Assembly (NCBI GenBank): GCA_965218775.1
Contig: CBDCLS010000004.1
Coordinates: 186,001-250,000, forward strand
Reading direction: 5' to 3'
DNA: 64,000 nucleotides
Source: CAUZIZ01 sp965218775
GTDB lineage: Bacteria; Acidobacteriota; UBA6911; RPQK01; JAJDTT01
The translations under genes were made by a program, and so were the position numbers. This document shows positions 53,017 to 61,507 of this stretch, piece after piece (within the stretch, counting starts at the first letter, position 1; every line of letters begins with the position of its first letter). Below the pieces are notes generated by a model that was given only the letters and a program-made list of their open reading frames with translations, was not told where the DNA came from and did no database searches.

Positions 53017-54369
53017 TTATCTCCGACGATAGATATTGAATCCCAACCTGAAATCTCCAGTCGAATCCACGCCGTAGCGCCCTGGCGTAAAATCCTGGGA
53101 GGTCGTCACCAGGACAGTAAACACGTGGCCGAAGGTCCTGATCCTGACACCTCCTGATATGGCGGGATCGTCGTCCCTGAATCCGCCGAAGCCGGCGAGC
53201 CTGGGAACGTACTCTCCAATAACCGAAAAGCGCGGATGAATGGCAAAATCTGCTCCCAGACCCAGAGCTAACGTATGGTTGTCCTCCAGATTGATCCCAG
53301 TTCGGGAAGCTGCCAGCGCATCTTCTCGACTGTTGAAGATCATGGTCGGGACCACGTGGGTCCGCAGCCGCTTGTAGTCGAAAGACGTTGGCAGCTGAAG
53401 GAAGGGCGAATATTGGTTCTGAAAATTATCGCGCCCCTCCAACCCACCGACGAGTGACATGTTCCAGAAGGAGCTTTCTTTGTTGTGGAGTTCGAAGATT
53501 CCGTTGAAGGCAATCACCGGGGAAAAAGCATCGGATTCGAGACGGGCACGGGAAGCCGATACCGCGATCCGATCCGTCAGAGCGTAGGTCATCCCGAGAT
53601 TGATGTTGGCTCCGAAGTCGACTCCGAACAGGTTGCCTATGCCCCCCTCCTCCAGCGACCCCAGGAAACGATGTTCAATGTGGACTTCCAGATTCCCCTT
53701 GTCGAGGTCAATGGGAACGGGAAGGTGTACGAAACGAGAGCTGGTATTCAAGCGTCGACTGGGTGTAGCCTTCTCCTGGGATGCGACAAGAGGCGTCTCA
53801 ACCGAGGCCGCCCCGGAGTAGGCTCCGGCTGTATAGATGTAATCTCCGGCGCTGGCATTGGCTCCGTCGGCGGCGTTTCCCGAGGCGTTGAACATGACCG
53901 GCCCCGCCGACTGCTCCGGAGCGGTCCAGTTGAAGTGAAACTCGAAGGGTCCATCCGACACTCCGGCTCCGGTCCCCTCCGCCGTGTGTGAAACGTATTG
54001 AACTCCATTCGACTCTTTGATCTGGGTGGTCGCATCGACAGGGACGAGCGCGCCCGCCTGCTGCCCCGAAGCAGAGAATCGAGTCGATAGCTCGAATCCC
54101 CAACGCGACTGACTTGGCTGGCCAATGATCACCGTAATGGGATAGGTCATCCCCGGACTGTAGATCTTCGGGACCCCTGTCAGGTGGAAAATACCCCCCA
54201 TGGTGCGTCCCTGGTTAAGTTCGAAACTGCTGTGGCAGGAGTTGCAGCTCTGCTCTTGGAAGCCCCCCGTCAAACTAGGCAGGGGACCGCTGGAAAAAGA
54301 CCAGAGAAGAGCCGTGAACGAGAAGAAAAGAAATGAAAAGAAAGTAAGACCTAGGTATCTCCGTCTCAT
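53017..54369 (-). CDS. Heme-motif / Reeler-like / DUF5777-type beta-barrel protein
   Basis: 450 aa. A signal peptide ('FFSFLFFSFTALLWSFSS') precedes a single CNSCH heme-c motif (Cys42, Cys45, His46). Residues ~55-185 resemble a Reeler or choice-of-anchor V domain ('VPKIYSPGMTYPITVIIG', 'FEFHFNWTAPEQSAGPVMF'). Residues ~210-450 look like a DUF5777 outer-membrane barrel ('HIEHRFLGSLEEGGIGNLF', 'LGADFAIHPRFSVIGEYVP'). An outer-membrane heme protein with an external domain is the likely reading. The function is unknown. Confidence 0.75.
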   Translation of the reverse strand: MRRRYLGLTFFSFLFFSFTALLWSFSSGPLPSLTGGFQEQSCNSCHSSFELNQGRTMGGIFHLTGVPKIYSPGMTYPITVIIGQPSQSRWGFELSTRFSASGQQAGALVPVDATTQIKESNGVQYVSHTAEGTGAGVSDGPFEFHFNWTAPEQSAGPVMFNASGNAADGANASAGDYIYTAGAYSGAASVETPLVASQEKATPSRRLNTSSRFVHLPVPIDLDKGNLEVHIEHRFLGSLEEGGIGNLFGVDFGANINLGMTYALTDRIAVSASRARLESDAFSPVIAFNGIFELHNKESSFWNMSLVGGLEGRDNFQNQYSPFLQLPTSFDYKRLRTHVVPTMIFNSREDALAASRTGINLEDNHTLALGLGADFAIHPRFSVIGEYVPRLAGFGGFRDDDPAISGGVRIRTFGHVFTVLVTTSQDFTPGRYGVDSTGDFRLGFNIYRRR

Positions 54370-54474
54370 GCAGCACTCCCTTTCCCAATGGTGCGGGCAC
54401 GAAAAAGCCTGGGGGATGCAAAGTTAGTGTACCTGGGTCGAGCCTCGCCTTGCTAGAAACTCATCATCCAGTTT

Positions 54475-55790
54475 CAGTAGTGTCCCAACGTTTGGGACTC
54501 TAATCTCTGTAAAGTATTAATGAGCAATATGTTAGAGAAGATAATAGGTGTTTTCGACTTGAAAGTGAGTGTATGCTCACGCCCTTCAGTTCATAAGGAG
54601 GGCGGGCATGTACACGGGCACGACGATCTTTTCTCAGGTGATGCGGCATCTTCCCTGGCATCGTTTTCATCGCATTGTTCAGCACTACCGAGGCGACTAC
54701 AAGGTCAAGTCATTCCGTTGTGCCGACCATTACCGGGTCATGGCATTTGCGCAGTTGACCTATCGCGAGAGCTTGCGCGATATCGAAGCCTGCCTACGGG
54801 CCATGAGATCCAAGCTCTTCCACATGGGCATTCGCTCCACGGTCTCCCGCAACAATCTGTCCAATGCCAACGAGAGGCGAGACTGGCGCATCTATGCCGA
54901 GTTTGCCGAAGTGCTCATCGCCGAAGCGCGCAGCCTTTACACCGACGAGGACCTGGGAGTCGACCTGGACGCGACCGTCTATGCCTTGGATTCCACGACC
55001 ATCGACCTGTGCCTCTCGGTCTTCCCCTGGGCGCGCTTCCGCCGCACCAAGGGGGCGATCAAACTGCATACCTTACTCAACCTGCACGGCGCCATTCCCG
55101 AATTTGTTCTGATCTCGGACGGGAAACTGCACGATGTCAACGCCTTGGACCACCTGATGCCTTGTCCCGGTGCCTACTACATCATGGATCGCGGATACCT
55201 GGATTTCGGGCGCCTGTACCGACTCCATACCGCTCGGTCGTTGTTCGTGACCCGCGCCAAGGCCAACTTCAAGTTCCGCCGCCGCTACTCCCATGCGGTG
55301 GACAGAACGACCGGACTAGTCTGCGACCAAACTGTCCTGCTGAGCACCTTCTATCCGGCCAAGGCCTACCCCGAACCTTTGCGTCGTATCAAGTTCTTCG
55401 ACGTCACCACCGACCTGCGGCTCGTATTCCTCACCAACGACTTTGCTTCTCCCGCTCTGACCATTGCCCAGCTCTACAAGCTCCGCTGGCAGATCGAACT
55501 GTTCTTCAAATGGATCAAACAGCATCTCCGCATCAAGGCCTTTTACGGCACCAGTCCCAATGCCGTGAAAACACAAATCTGGATCGCCCTCAGCACCTAC
55601 CTGCTCATCGCCATCATTCGCAAGCGTCTCTATCTCGAGTTGCCGCTCTACACAATTCTCCAGGTCCTGAGCGTCTCGCTCTTCGAGAAAACCCCCATTT
55701 TACAGGCCTTTCAGGACATGGACTACATTACTCAGAATAGTGACATTCATAAACAGTTGATATTATTCGACTAACGCTGGGACACTACTG
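54475..55790 (+). mobile_element. IS4-family insertion sequence
   Basis: 1,316 bp. Terminal inverted repeats are CAGTAGTGTCCCAACGTT at the left and CAGTAGTGTCCCAGCGTT (complement) at the right. A perfect 9-bp target duplication ATCCAGTTT lies at 54466-54474 and 55791-55799. Intact duplication and gene suggest a recent insertion. Confidence 0.93.
54608..55774 (+). CDS. IS4-family transposase
   Basis: 388 aa from ATG 54608 (AAGGAGG upstream); an in-frame ATG at 54569 adds 13 residues. An N-terminal helical region ('MRHLPWHRFHRIVQHYRGD') is followed by the DDE core: 'VYALDSTTIDLCLSVFPWA' (first D), 'PGAYYIMDRGYLDFGRLY' (second D) and the Y-x2-R-x3-E-x6-K signature in 'YKLRWQIELFFKWIKQHL' (E). 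The gene is full length. Confidence 0.93.
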   Translation: MYTGTTIFSQVMRHLPWHRFHRIVQHYRGDYKVKSFRCADHYRVMAFAQLTYRESLRDIEACLRAMRSKLFHMGIRSTVSRNNLSNANERRDWRIYAEFAEVLIAEARSLYTDEDLGVDLDATVYALDSTTIDLCLSVFPWARFRRTKGAIKLHTLLNLHGAIPEFVLISDGKLHDVNALDHLMPCPGAYYIMDRGYLDFGRLYRLHTARSLFVTRAKANFKFRRRYSHAVDRTTGLVCDQTVLLSTFYPAKAYPEPLRRIKFFDVTTDLRLVFLTNDFASPALTIAQLYKLRWQIELFFKWIKQHLRIKAFYGTSPNAVKTQIWIALSTYLLIAIIRKRLYLELPLYTILQVLSVSLFEKTPILQAFQDMDYITQNSDIHKQLILFD

Positions 55791-55810
55791 ATCCAGTTTC
55801 ACACTTGAAA

Positions 55811-57148
55811 GTAGCGTAACTTCTTTTCTGTAAATTCTGGTCAGGCCTGGGTCGGAAAGACAGAGGTCTGGGACAGGATTCTCCAAAAACAGAAACGTCT
55901 ATCTGGCAAGGAGAATCAAATGAACCCAGACCTGGAAAAGAGAGTACCACGGGAGATCCTGGCGGAGTTGATCGAGGAAGGAACAGAAGCCTTTCGAGGA
56001 ATCCTGGAGAAGCTGTTCAACGTGGCCATGCAGTTGGAAAGAAGCGAGTTTCTGGGAGCGGAAGCGTACGAGAGAACAGCCAGTCGGCGAGGCTATCGAA
56101 ACGGATTCAAAGGCAAGCGGATTCAGACTCGAGTGGGAGAGCTGCACTTGGAGATTCCACAGGTGCGTGGGTTGAGGTTTTATCCCAAGTCGCTGGAGAG
56201 GGGTTGCCGTTCGGAGAAGGCCCTGAAGCTGGCCATTGCCGAGATGTATGTGATGGGAGTCTCGACGAGGAAAGTCACCGAGATCACGGAGCAGCTGTGT
56301 GGGTTGGAGATCTCGGCCACCCAGGTCTCGAGAGTGGCCGGGATGCTGGACGAAGAGCTGGAAGAGTTTCGAAGCCGGGAGCTGGGAGAGTATCCGATCG
56401 TGTATCTGGATGCCCACTACGAGAAGGTTCGAAGAGGCGGCAGGGTGCAGGACGTGGCCATCCTGAAAGCCATAGGAGTCAATCGTTTCGGAACGCGGGA
56501 GGTGTTGGGTCTGAGCACCAGGATCAGTGAAGCGGAGGTGCATTGGCGAGGGTTTCTGGGAGATCTGCACAAGCGTGGACTGAGAGGGGTCGAGCTGTTT
56601 GTCAGTGACGATCACGAAGGACTGAAGGCGGCCAGGCGGGCAGTTTATCCGTCGGTGCCCTGGAACCGTTGTCAGTTTCACCTGAGTAAAAACGCCCAAC
56701 AATATGCTCGCCGCAAAGAGGACAAGCCCCGCATCGCCCAGGCCATGCGGGACATTTTCGATGCCCCGTCTCGAGAAGATGCCGAGGAGCTCAAGGGTAA
56801 AGTCGTCAAGAAGTTCGAAAAGATTGCACCGGAGTTCGTGAGCTGGCTGGAAGAGAACGTGGATGAAGGGCTGACAGTGTTTGATTTTCCGAGGAGCTGG
56901 TGGCGAAGGATCCGAACCATCAACGGACTGGAGAGACTGCACCGGGAGATCCGGAGACGAACCCGGGTGGTGGGAATCTTTCCCCACGAAGCGTCGGCGC
57001 TGCGGCTCATCTCGGCTGTGCTTGCAGAGATACACGAGGAGTGGTTAACCGGCCGGCAATACCTGAACCTGGCCGGCTGGAAAACACAAGTGGAGCAATT
57101 CTTCCCTACAGGCCCTAAAGAAAATTACAGAAAAACGGTTGCTTAACC
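55811..57148 (+). mobile_element. IS256-family insertion sequence
   Basis: 1,338 bp with imperfect ends around TTCTGTAAATT / TTCTGTAATTT. The 9-bp target duplication CACTTGAAA lies at 55802-55810 and 57149-57157. It begins 20 bp after the IS4 end, so the two insertions hit almost the same spot. Confidence 0.9.
55920..57146 (+). CDS. IS256-family (mutator type) transposase
   Basis: 408 aa. 'RRGYRNGFKGKRIQTRVGEL' is the N-terminal DNA-binding part. Catalytic residues lie in 'PIVYLDAHYEKVRRGGRVQD' (D), 'ELFVSDDHEGLKAARRAVYP' (D) and 'INGLERLHREIRRRTRVVG' (E), with the WNRCQFHLSKN segment typical of the family. It is full length and apparently intact. Confidence 0.93.
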   Translation: MNPDLEKRVPREILAELIEEGTEAFRGILEKLFNVAMQLERSEFLGAEAYERTASRRGYRNGFKGKRIQTRVGELHLEIPQVRGLRFYPKSLERGCRSEKALKLAIAEMYVMGVSTRKVTEITEQLCGLEISATQVSRVAGMLDEELEEFRSRELGEYPIVYLDAHYEKVRRGGRVQDVAILKAIGVNRFGTREVLGLSTRISEAEVHWRGFLGDLHKRGLRGVELFVSDDHEGLKAARRAVYPSVPWNRCQFHLSKNAQQYARRKEDKPRIAQAMRDIFDAPSREDAEELKGKVVKKFEKIAPEFVSWLEENVDEGLTVFDFPRSWWRRIRTINGLERLHREIRRRTRVVGIFPHEASALRLISAVLAEIHEEWLTGRQYLNLAGWKTQVEQFFPTGPKENYRKTVA

Positions 57149-57244
57149 CACTTGAAACGCATGATTCGTAACTTGTAAGTTGGCTGGAACTCCACTCTTG
57201 TGGTAAGGCAGGACAAGGGTTCGCACTGATTAGAAGTAGTAGCG

Positions 57245-58000
57245 ATGTCAGAGTTCTTGGATCACATCACGATCGTTCTGGTGGCGACCCGAAGCGCGGG
57301 TAATATCGGTTCTACAGCCCGCGCGATGCAGAACATGGGGCTGAGCCGCCTGAAGCTGGTCAAACCCAGAGAACATCTCACCTCAGAGGCCTTCAAGATG
57401 GCATCCCGAGCGGTCGATCTGGTCGAGCAGGCTGAAGTCTACGAAACCCTGGGCGAGGCCGTCGGTGAAGAGCAGATACTCGTCGGGACCACATCAGCCA
57501 GAGAACGCCGTACGCACCAACGTGTCTATACCCCCAAACAAATCGCGCCCATCATCCGAGAGTACGCAAAAGCACAGAGAGTAGCCCTCATCTTCGGTCC
57601 GGAGAACCGCGGCTTGACCGACGAGCAGCTGGCTCTCTGTCAGTATCTCGCGGTGGTTCCCTCCCACGGTGAGTCTCCGGTTCTGAACGTCGCCCAAACA
57701 GTCCTCTTGATGGTCTACGAAGTCTATACGCTAGACCCGGTCGAGCGAACGTCCCAACCGGTCCTGGTAAGCCAGGACCAGCGCGAGGAGATGTTCCAAC
57801 ACATGGAACAAGTGCTGATCCAGATAGGTTTTTTGAGCTCCTCGAGTCCTGGGCCGATCATGAAGTCAATCAGACGCTTCCTAGGCAAAGCGGAGTTGAC
57901 CGCACGAGACGTTCAGATTGTCAGAGGCATCATGAGTCAGATGGAGTGGTACTCGCAGCAGGGACGCAAACTGCCGGCCCAGCAGATTCGGAAACCCTGA
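57245..58000 (+). CDS. trmJ: tRNA (cytidine/uridine-2'-O-)-methyltransferase TrmJ-like
   Basis: 251 aa. It carries the SpoU knot motifs: 'VLVATRSAGNIGSTARAMQN' (motif 1), 'VALIFGPENRGLTDEQL' (motif 2) and 'SPVLNVAQTVLLMVYEVY' (motif 3). The C-terminal ~80-residue tail matches TrmJ rather than TrmL. It methylates the 2'-O of tRNA position 32 using SAM. Start ATG 57245 sits 97 bp after the IS256 end, so its promoter region may be affected by the insertions. Confidence 0.88.
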   Translation: MSEFLDHITIVLVATRSAGNIGSTARAMQNMGLSRLKLVKPREHLTSEAFKMASRAVDLVEQAEVYETLGEAVGEEQILVGTTSARERRTHQRVYTPKQIAPIIREYAKAQRVALIFGPENRGLTDEQLALCQYLAVVPSHGESPVLNVAQTVLLMVYEVYTLDPVERTSQPVLVSQDQREEMFQHMEQVLIQIGFLSSSSPGPIMKSIRRFLGKAELTARDVQIVRGIMSQMEWYSQQGRKLPAQQIRKP

Positions 58001-58019
58001 GGCAAAAGGATAATCCCTC

Positions 58020-59291
58020 TCAGTCGAACTCCATCCTCATCAAGACCAGTCCGGTCAGCAGCTTGGGATAGAAATCGGTCGACTTCTGGGGCATTTTTTC
58101 GCCTCTTTCAGAGAGGTCGCGGACCTGGTCCAGCCGGGTTGGGTTGAGAAGAAAGCCTGCCTGGTACCGTCCTTGGCGCACGCCGTTGATGAGCTCCTGG
58201 CGATCGCGAAAATAGTCGACATATTTCTGGCTGGCCACCTCCTCGGCGCCAATTCCCAGATAGGCCTTGAGGATTCCCTCGTGCAGGATATTGACATCCA
58301 GATCCCGGGCAGGGCCGCTCAGGTCGGGCATGAAGGATCTACTGTCTGCCATCTCCTCTCTCAAACGTAGTAGGTGGATACTCCCGGAACCGCTCACTAG
58401 AGCCAGATACTGTCCCCCTTCACTTATCTCAGCCTCGAGCCCATCCACATCCTCCATCGGCTCGACTTGAAAGGACTGGGAGAGGTCGCTGAGCAGTTTC
58501 TGGGCATTGAAGTCGGGTAGATTCCTCAAGGCCCGGTGCGTTGCCAGAATCCTGAGCGAGGGGCTTTCCATGTTGAAGAGGGCAATCATCCTCTTGTCGA
58601 AACTCTCCGGCGCAGTTTCTCGGAGACCGTGCTCCAAACATTCCTGCTGAAACAGAACAGAGGTCTGGAAACGATGGTGTCCGTCGGCGATATAGAATCG
58701 ACTGTCCTCGAGGCCGGCTCTGACCTGATCCTGAGTGGCTTGATCCGATAGAGACCAGAGCCGGTGCGAAACACCATATTCATCGACCACATCGATTTCG
58801 GGTTCCCGCCCGACGATGGCCTGCGACAGGATCTCGTCTACTCGCATCGACGGCTGCGAGTGAAGCATGAAGATGAGGCCTTCGTTGGAGCGGGTCTGCC
58901 TGATCAGATCGAGCCGATCCTGTAAGGGAGCTTGCAGAACTCTCTCGTGCCCTCTCACCGTGAGGTTGGAATCTTCAAGGGAGGTAAGACAGATGAAGCC
59001 CAGGCGCGAGACACGACCGCCATCTAGATCGAACACCTGTTCGTAGGGATAAATGCAGGGCTCCCCCTCCTGCTTCATCACCCCATCCTCAATCCAATTG
59101 GAAAGATGCTCTCCGGCCTCCTCGTAGTTAGCATTCTTGATCACCCTGGCAATGTTGTGAGGATGTCGTTGCAGGTACTCTTCCAGCATCGACGAAGTGA
59201 TTTTATCGTAGGGCTGGGTCACCACATCCTCCAGTCTTCCGATCCGGCTGGAGTCATAACGATAGCCCCTGAATGGAAAGACTCGTCCCAT
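58020..59291 (-). CDS. DUF1015 family protein
   Basis: 423 aa, usual length for DUF1015. 'FPFRGYRYDSSRIGRLEDV' and 'QPYDKITSSMLEEYLQRHP' form the N-terminal signature; 'RFYIADGHHRFQTSVLFQ' is the diagnostic conserved loop with histidines. The biochemical role of the family is not established; it is often found near serine or amino-acid metabolism genes. Here it converges on trmJ, 20 bp away. Confidence 0.88.
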   Translation of the reverse strand: MGRVFPFRGYRYDSSRIGRLEDVVTQPYDKITSSMLEEYLQRHPHNIARVIKNANYEEAGEHLSNWIEDGVMKQEGEPCIYPYEQVFDLDGGRVSRLGFICLTSLEDSNLTVRGHERVLQAPLQDRLDLIRQTRSNEGLIFMLHSQPSMRVDEILSQAIVGREPEIDVVDEYGVSHRLWSLSDQATQDQVRAGLEDSRFYIADGHHRFQTSVLFQQECLEHGLRETAPESFDKRMIALFNMESPSLRILATHRALRNLPDFNAQKLLSDLSQSFQVEPMEDVDGLEAEISEGGQYLALVSGSGSIHLLRLREEMADSRSFMPDLSGPARDLDVNILHEGILKAYLGIGAEEVASQKYVDYFRDRQELINGVRQGRYQAGFLLNPTRLDQVRDLSERGEKMPQKSTDFYPKLLTGLVLMRMEFD

Positions 59292-59387
59292 GGAGCTGAT
59301 TCTATATAATGGGCCACCGAGATGCTACGCGGCCCAGGGATGTCCTTGACCCGCTAGCCGTTCTCTGCTGAAGCGCAGGAGGATCGC

Positions 59388-60398
59388 TTGCGTAGCGCGG
59401 AAACCCTGGCTCGAACCTATCCAATTTCCATCATCATTCCGGCCCACAATGCGATGCCCGGGGTGTCGCAGTGTCTGCAGGCGCTAGTGGAAAACAACCT
59501 TGCTGAGACGCAGATCATTCTGGTTGACGACGGATCCTCGGATGGGACCTCCTCGGCACTCGACAATTTCTCGGCTCTTGATGTGCCTGCCCAGTGCATC
59601 CGGATCGATCCTCAAAGTGGCCCGGGAGCCGCCCGCAATAAGGGTCTTGAGTCCGCCCACCATCCCTACCTGCTCTTCCTGGATGCCGATGTGGTACTTC
59701 CCGCACGGAGCCTCGACTGGCTCCGGGAGAGCCTGGATCTGTACTCTCACCGGACAGAGGTAGGAGGAGTTTTGGGGACCTATACCGAGAACCTTCCAAC
59801 CGCCGACTTCTGGACCAACTTCAAGAACCTGACCACCTGTTTCCTGTACCGGACCACCGAGACCCTCAGCCCCTTTGTCCACACCCCAATCTTCTGTGCG
59901 CGCAAGGAGCTGATAGAAGAGGCGGGCGGATTCGACTCGGGCCTGGCTACGACCGAGGATTTTCAGCTGGGCTTGAATCTGGGAACGATGGGCTACCGCT
60001 TCGTTATCGACCGCCGGGTTCAAGGCTTGCATTTGAAGCGATACTCCTTGAAAGGGATCCTGTTGGAGGATAAGCGGCGGATTCGAGACCTGCGAAAAGC
60101 GAAGCCGAAGGAAGAGCAGCGCCGATTCTACTATCGCGCCCATCGATGGGGCCGGATCGCCTCGGTCGCGCTTCCTCTTCCCATCCTGGTTCTGGGTGGC
60201 CTCGGCCCCTGGGTCCCGGCCTCGGCACTCGCAGCGCTGCTGCTGCTCGCCCTATTCTGCGGTTTTAATCTCCGCTTCCTGAGGTATTGCCGGCAGAGGT
60301 TGGGCTGGGGCTTCGGCATCAAGGTTTCCTTGTTTCTTTTCACAGAAATGCTGTGGGCCTCGTTCTGCGTTGCATCCAGCTTGATCCGACGGGCCTGA
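59388..60398 (+). CDS. Glycosyltransferase family 2
   Basis: 336 aa from TTG 59388 with AGGAGG at good spacing. The GT-A fold shows 'ISIIIPAHNAMPGVSQCL', 'ILVDDGSSDGTSSAL' and the DxD region 'YLLFLDADVVLPARSL', then 'AGGFDSGLATTEDFQLGLN' (ED catalytic loop). Two C-terminal membrane helices (~262-300 and 312-330) anchor it. It likely adds a sugar to a polyprenyl lipid at the inner membrane. Confidence 0.9.
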   Translation: MRSAETLARTYPISIIIPAHNAMPGVSQCLQALVENNLAETQIILVDDGSSDGTSSALDNFSALDVPAQCIRIDPQSGPGAARNKGLESAHHPYLLFLDADVVLPARSLDWLRESLDLYSHRTEVGGVLGTYTENLPTADFWTNFKNLTTCFLYRTTETLSPFVHTPIFCARKELIEEAGGFDSGLATTEDFQLGLNLGTMGYRFVIDRRVQGLHLKRYSLKGILLEDKRRIRDLRKAKPKEEQRRFYYRAHRWGRIASVALPLPILVLGGLGPWVPASALAALLLLALFCGFNLRFLRYCRQRLGWGFGIKVSLFLFTEMLWASFCVASSLIRRA

Positions 60399-60502
60399 GA
60401 TGTTCATCAAGAGGAGATTTTGCTGTTGTCCGGCTCGCTCCCGCCTTCGTCGTCCTCGACGGCCGGAACTTGGGCCTATATTGCTGACAGGTCGCGTGTT
60501 GA

Positions 60503-61103
60503 GCGCCCTCACCCTTGCCCTTGCCTTCGCCTTCAAACTTGCCTGTGCCTTTGCCTTCTTCTTGCCTGTCCAGGTTTCTTCCCGCCTATCCAAAAACAAT
60601 CTTGTCCCGCGTTTCTCCAACCGAGAGCGTTGTTGATAGACAATGGCAAGATCAAAAAACACTGGAGTGCCTCCCCTGCAATTCGAGCATCAGCGCTTCA
60701 AGGTCTACGAGTCGGCAGGCGTTTTCGTGACCCGGGTCCACGAGTTGACCAGCGCCTTACCCCCGGGCAACGCGACTCTCTCAGAGCAGCTGCGTCGTGC
60801 TTCTATCTCAGTCTGTTTGAATCTCGCCGAAGGGGCCGGCGAATTCCGGTCCAGGGAGAAGGCCCGCTTCTACAGAATCGCCAGGCGTTCTGCGACGGAG
60901 TGTGCAGCGATATGAGACCTTCTGCGGCGTTTGAATGCGGTTGCGGATGGGGATCTGAGCCCAGGGGAGCAGATCCTGCTTGAAATCGTTTGTCTGCTGA
61001 CCGGGTTGATCAAGCGCCTGGATGCAGGGAAGGGATGAGGTCAGGTCAAGGGAGCAGGCAAAGGCACAGGCAAGTTGGAAGGCAAGGGCAAGGGTCAGGG
61101 CGC
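60503..61103 (+). mobile_element. Inverted-repeat cassette carrying a four-helix-bundle gene
   Basis: Arms of about 50 bp (60503-60555 and 61057-61103), made of CCCTTGCC-type words and starting GCGCCCT, are inverted copies of each other apart from a short indel. They enclose the four-helix-bundle gene and little else. The right arm abuts the CTAG end of the next MITE. A cassette of this layout looks mobile, but no recombinase is present and no empty site was seen. Confidence 0.65.
60643..61038 (+). pseudogene. Four-helix-bundle (23S rRNA IVS / S23-type) protein with internal TGA
   Basis: 131 codons in one frame, interrupted by a single TGA at 60913-60915. Before it: 'FEHQRFKVYESAGVFVTRVH' and 'ISVCLNLAEGAGEFRSREKA', the four-helix-bundle signature, ending ECAAI. 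After it the same frame continues 'DLLRRLNAVADGDLSPGEQI' to a TGA at 61036, the normal last helix. Full length fits the family (~120-130 aa). The break is one nonsense codon, probably a mutation. The function of these proteins is unclear; some are encoded within 23S rRNA intervening sequences. Confidence 0.75.
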
Positions 61104-61285
61104 TAGCCCGCATTTCTCACACCCGGTCGTCGCGAGAGGCCGAAAGCGCCGTCCTGGCAAGGCTTGCGACCGAGGCCCCCGCAGTCGTACTCGTGCAGTA
61201 CGTCGAGGAGGCCGAAGGAGCGTAACGCAGTCAGGGCGGATGATTGCGGCCTCGTAGCAGACTGGGTGTGAGAAATGCGGGCTAG
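61103..61285. repeat. 183-bp MITE with perfect 22-bp inverted ends
   Basis: Ends are CTAGCCCGCATTTCTCACAC plus two bases (61103-61124), mirrored exactly at 61264-61285. The interior contains no ORF. CTAG at both ends may be a target duplication, leaving ends CCCGCATTTCTCACAC, which resemble those of the 2.1-kb IS (CCTCGATTTCCACGG). It may be cross-mobilised by a related transposase. Confidence 0.85.
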
Positions 61286-61507
61286 ACAGGGACGCCGCTG
61301 GAGCGGCCCTTCGAGGATTGGCTTAGCTTAACCTTGCTGGTCTGACAGCGATTTGTTGTGTCAGACAAGAGAAACACAACCCCAGGCATTCTGCGGTCTA
61401 CACCAACGTTATCACTTTCCTGTCGTGCACCCTGCTTCGGGGGGCACATTCCCTTTACAAGCGGGATCGTTTAAAATCTGGGTTTAACTCGCTCAAGAGG
61501 ATCCGCC
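61286..61507. other. Intergenic region before the PSD1-type gene
   Basis: About 220 bp with a possible hairpin around TCTGACA/TGTCAGA (61341-61366) and nothing else recognisable. It probably contains the promoter. Confidence 0.3.

Noticed and set aside
55899..57035. 378-aa open frame on the minus strand
   Set aside because: Antisense to the IS256 transposase, whose catalytic motifs are intact.
60913..60915. TGA as selenocysteine codon
   Set aside because: Four-helix-bundle proteins are not selenoproteins and no SECIS-like hairpin is evident directly after it.
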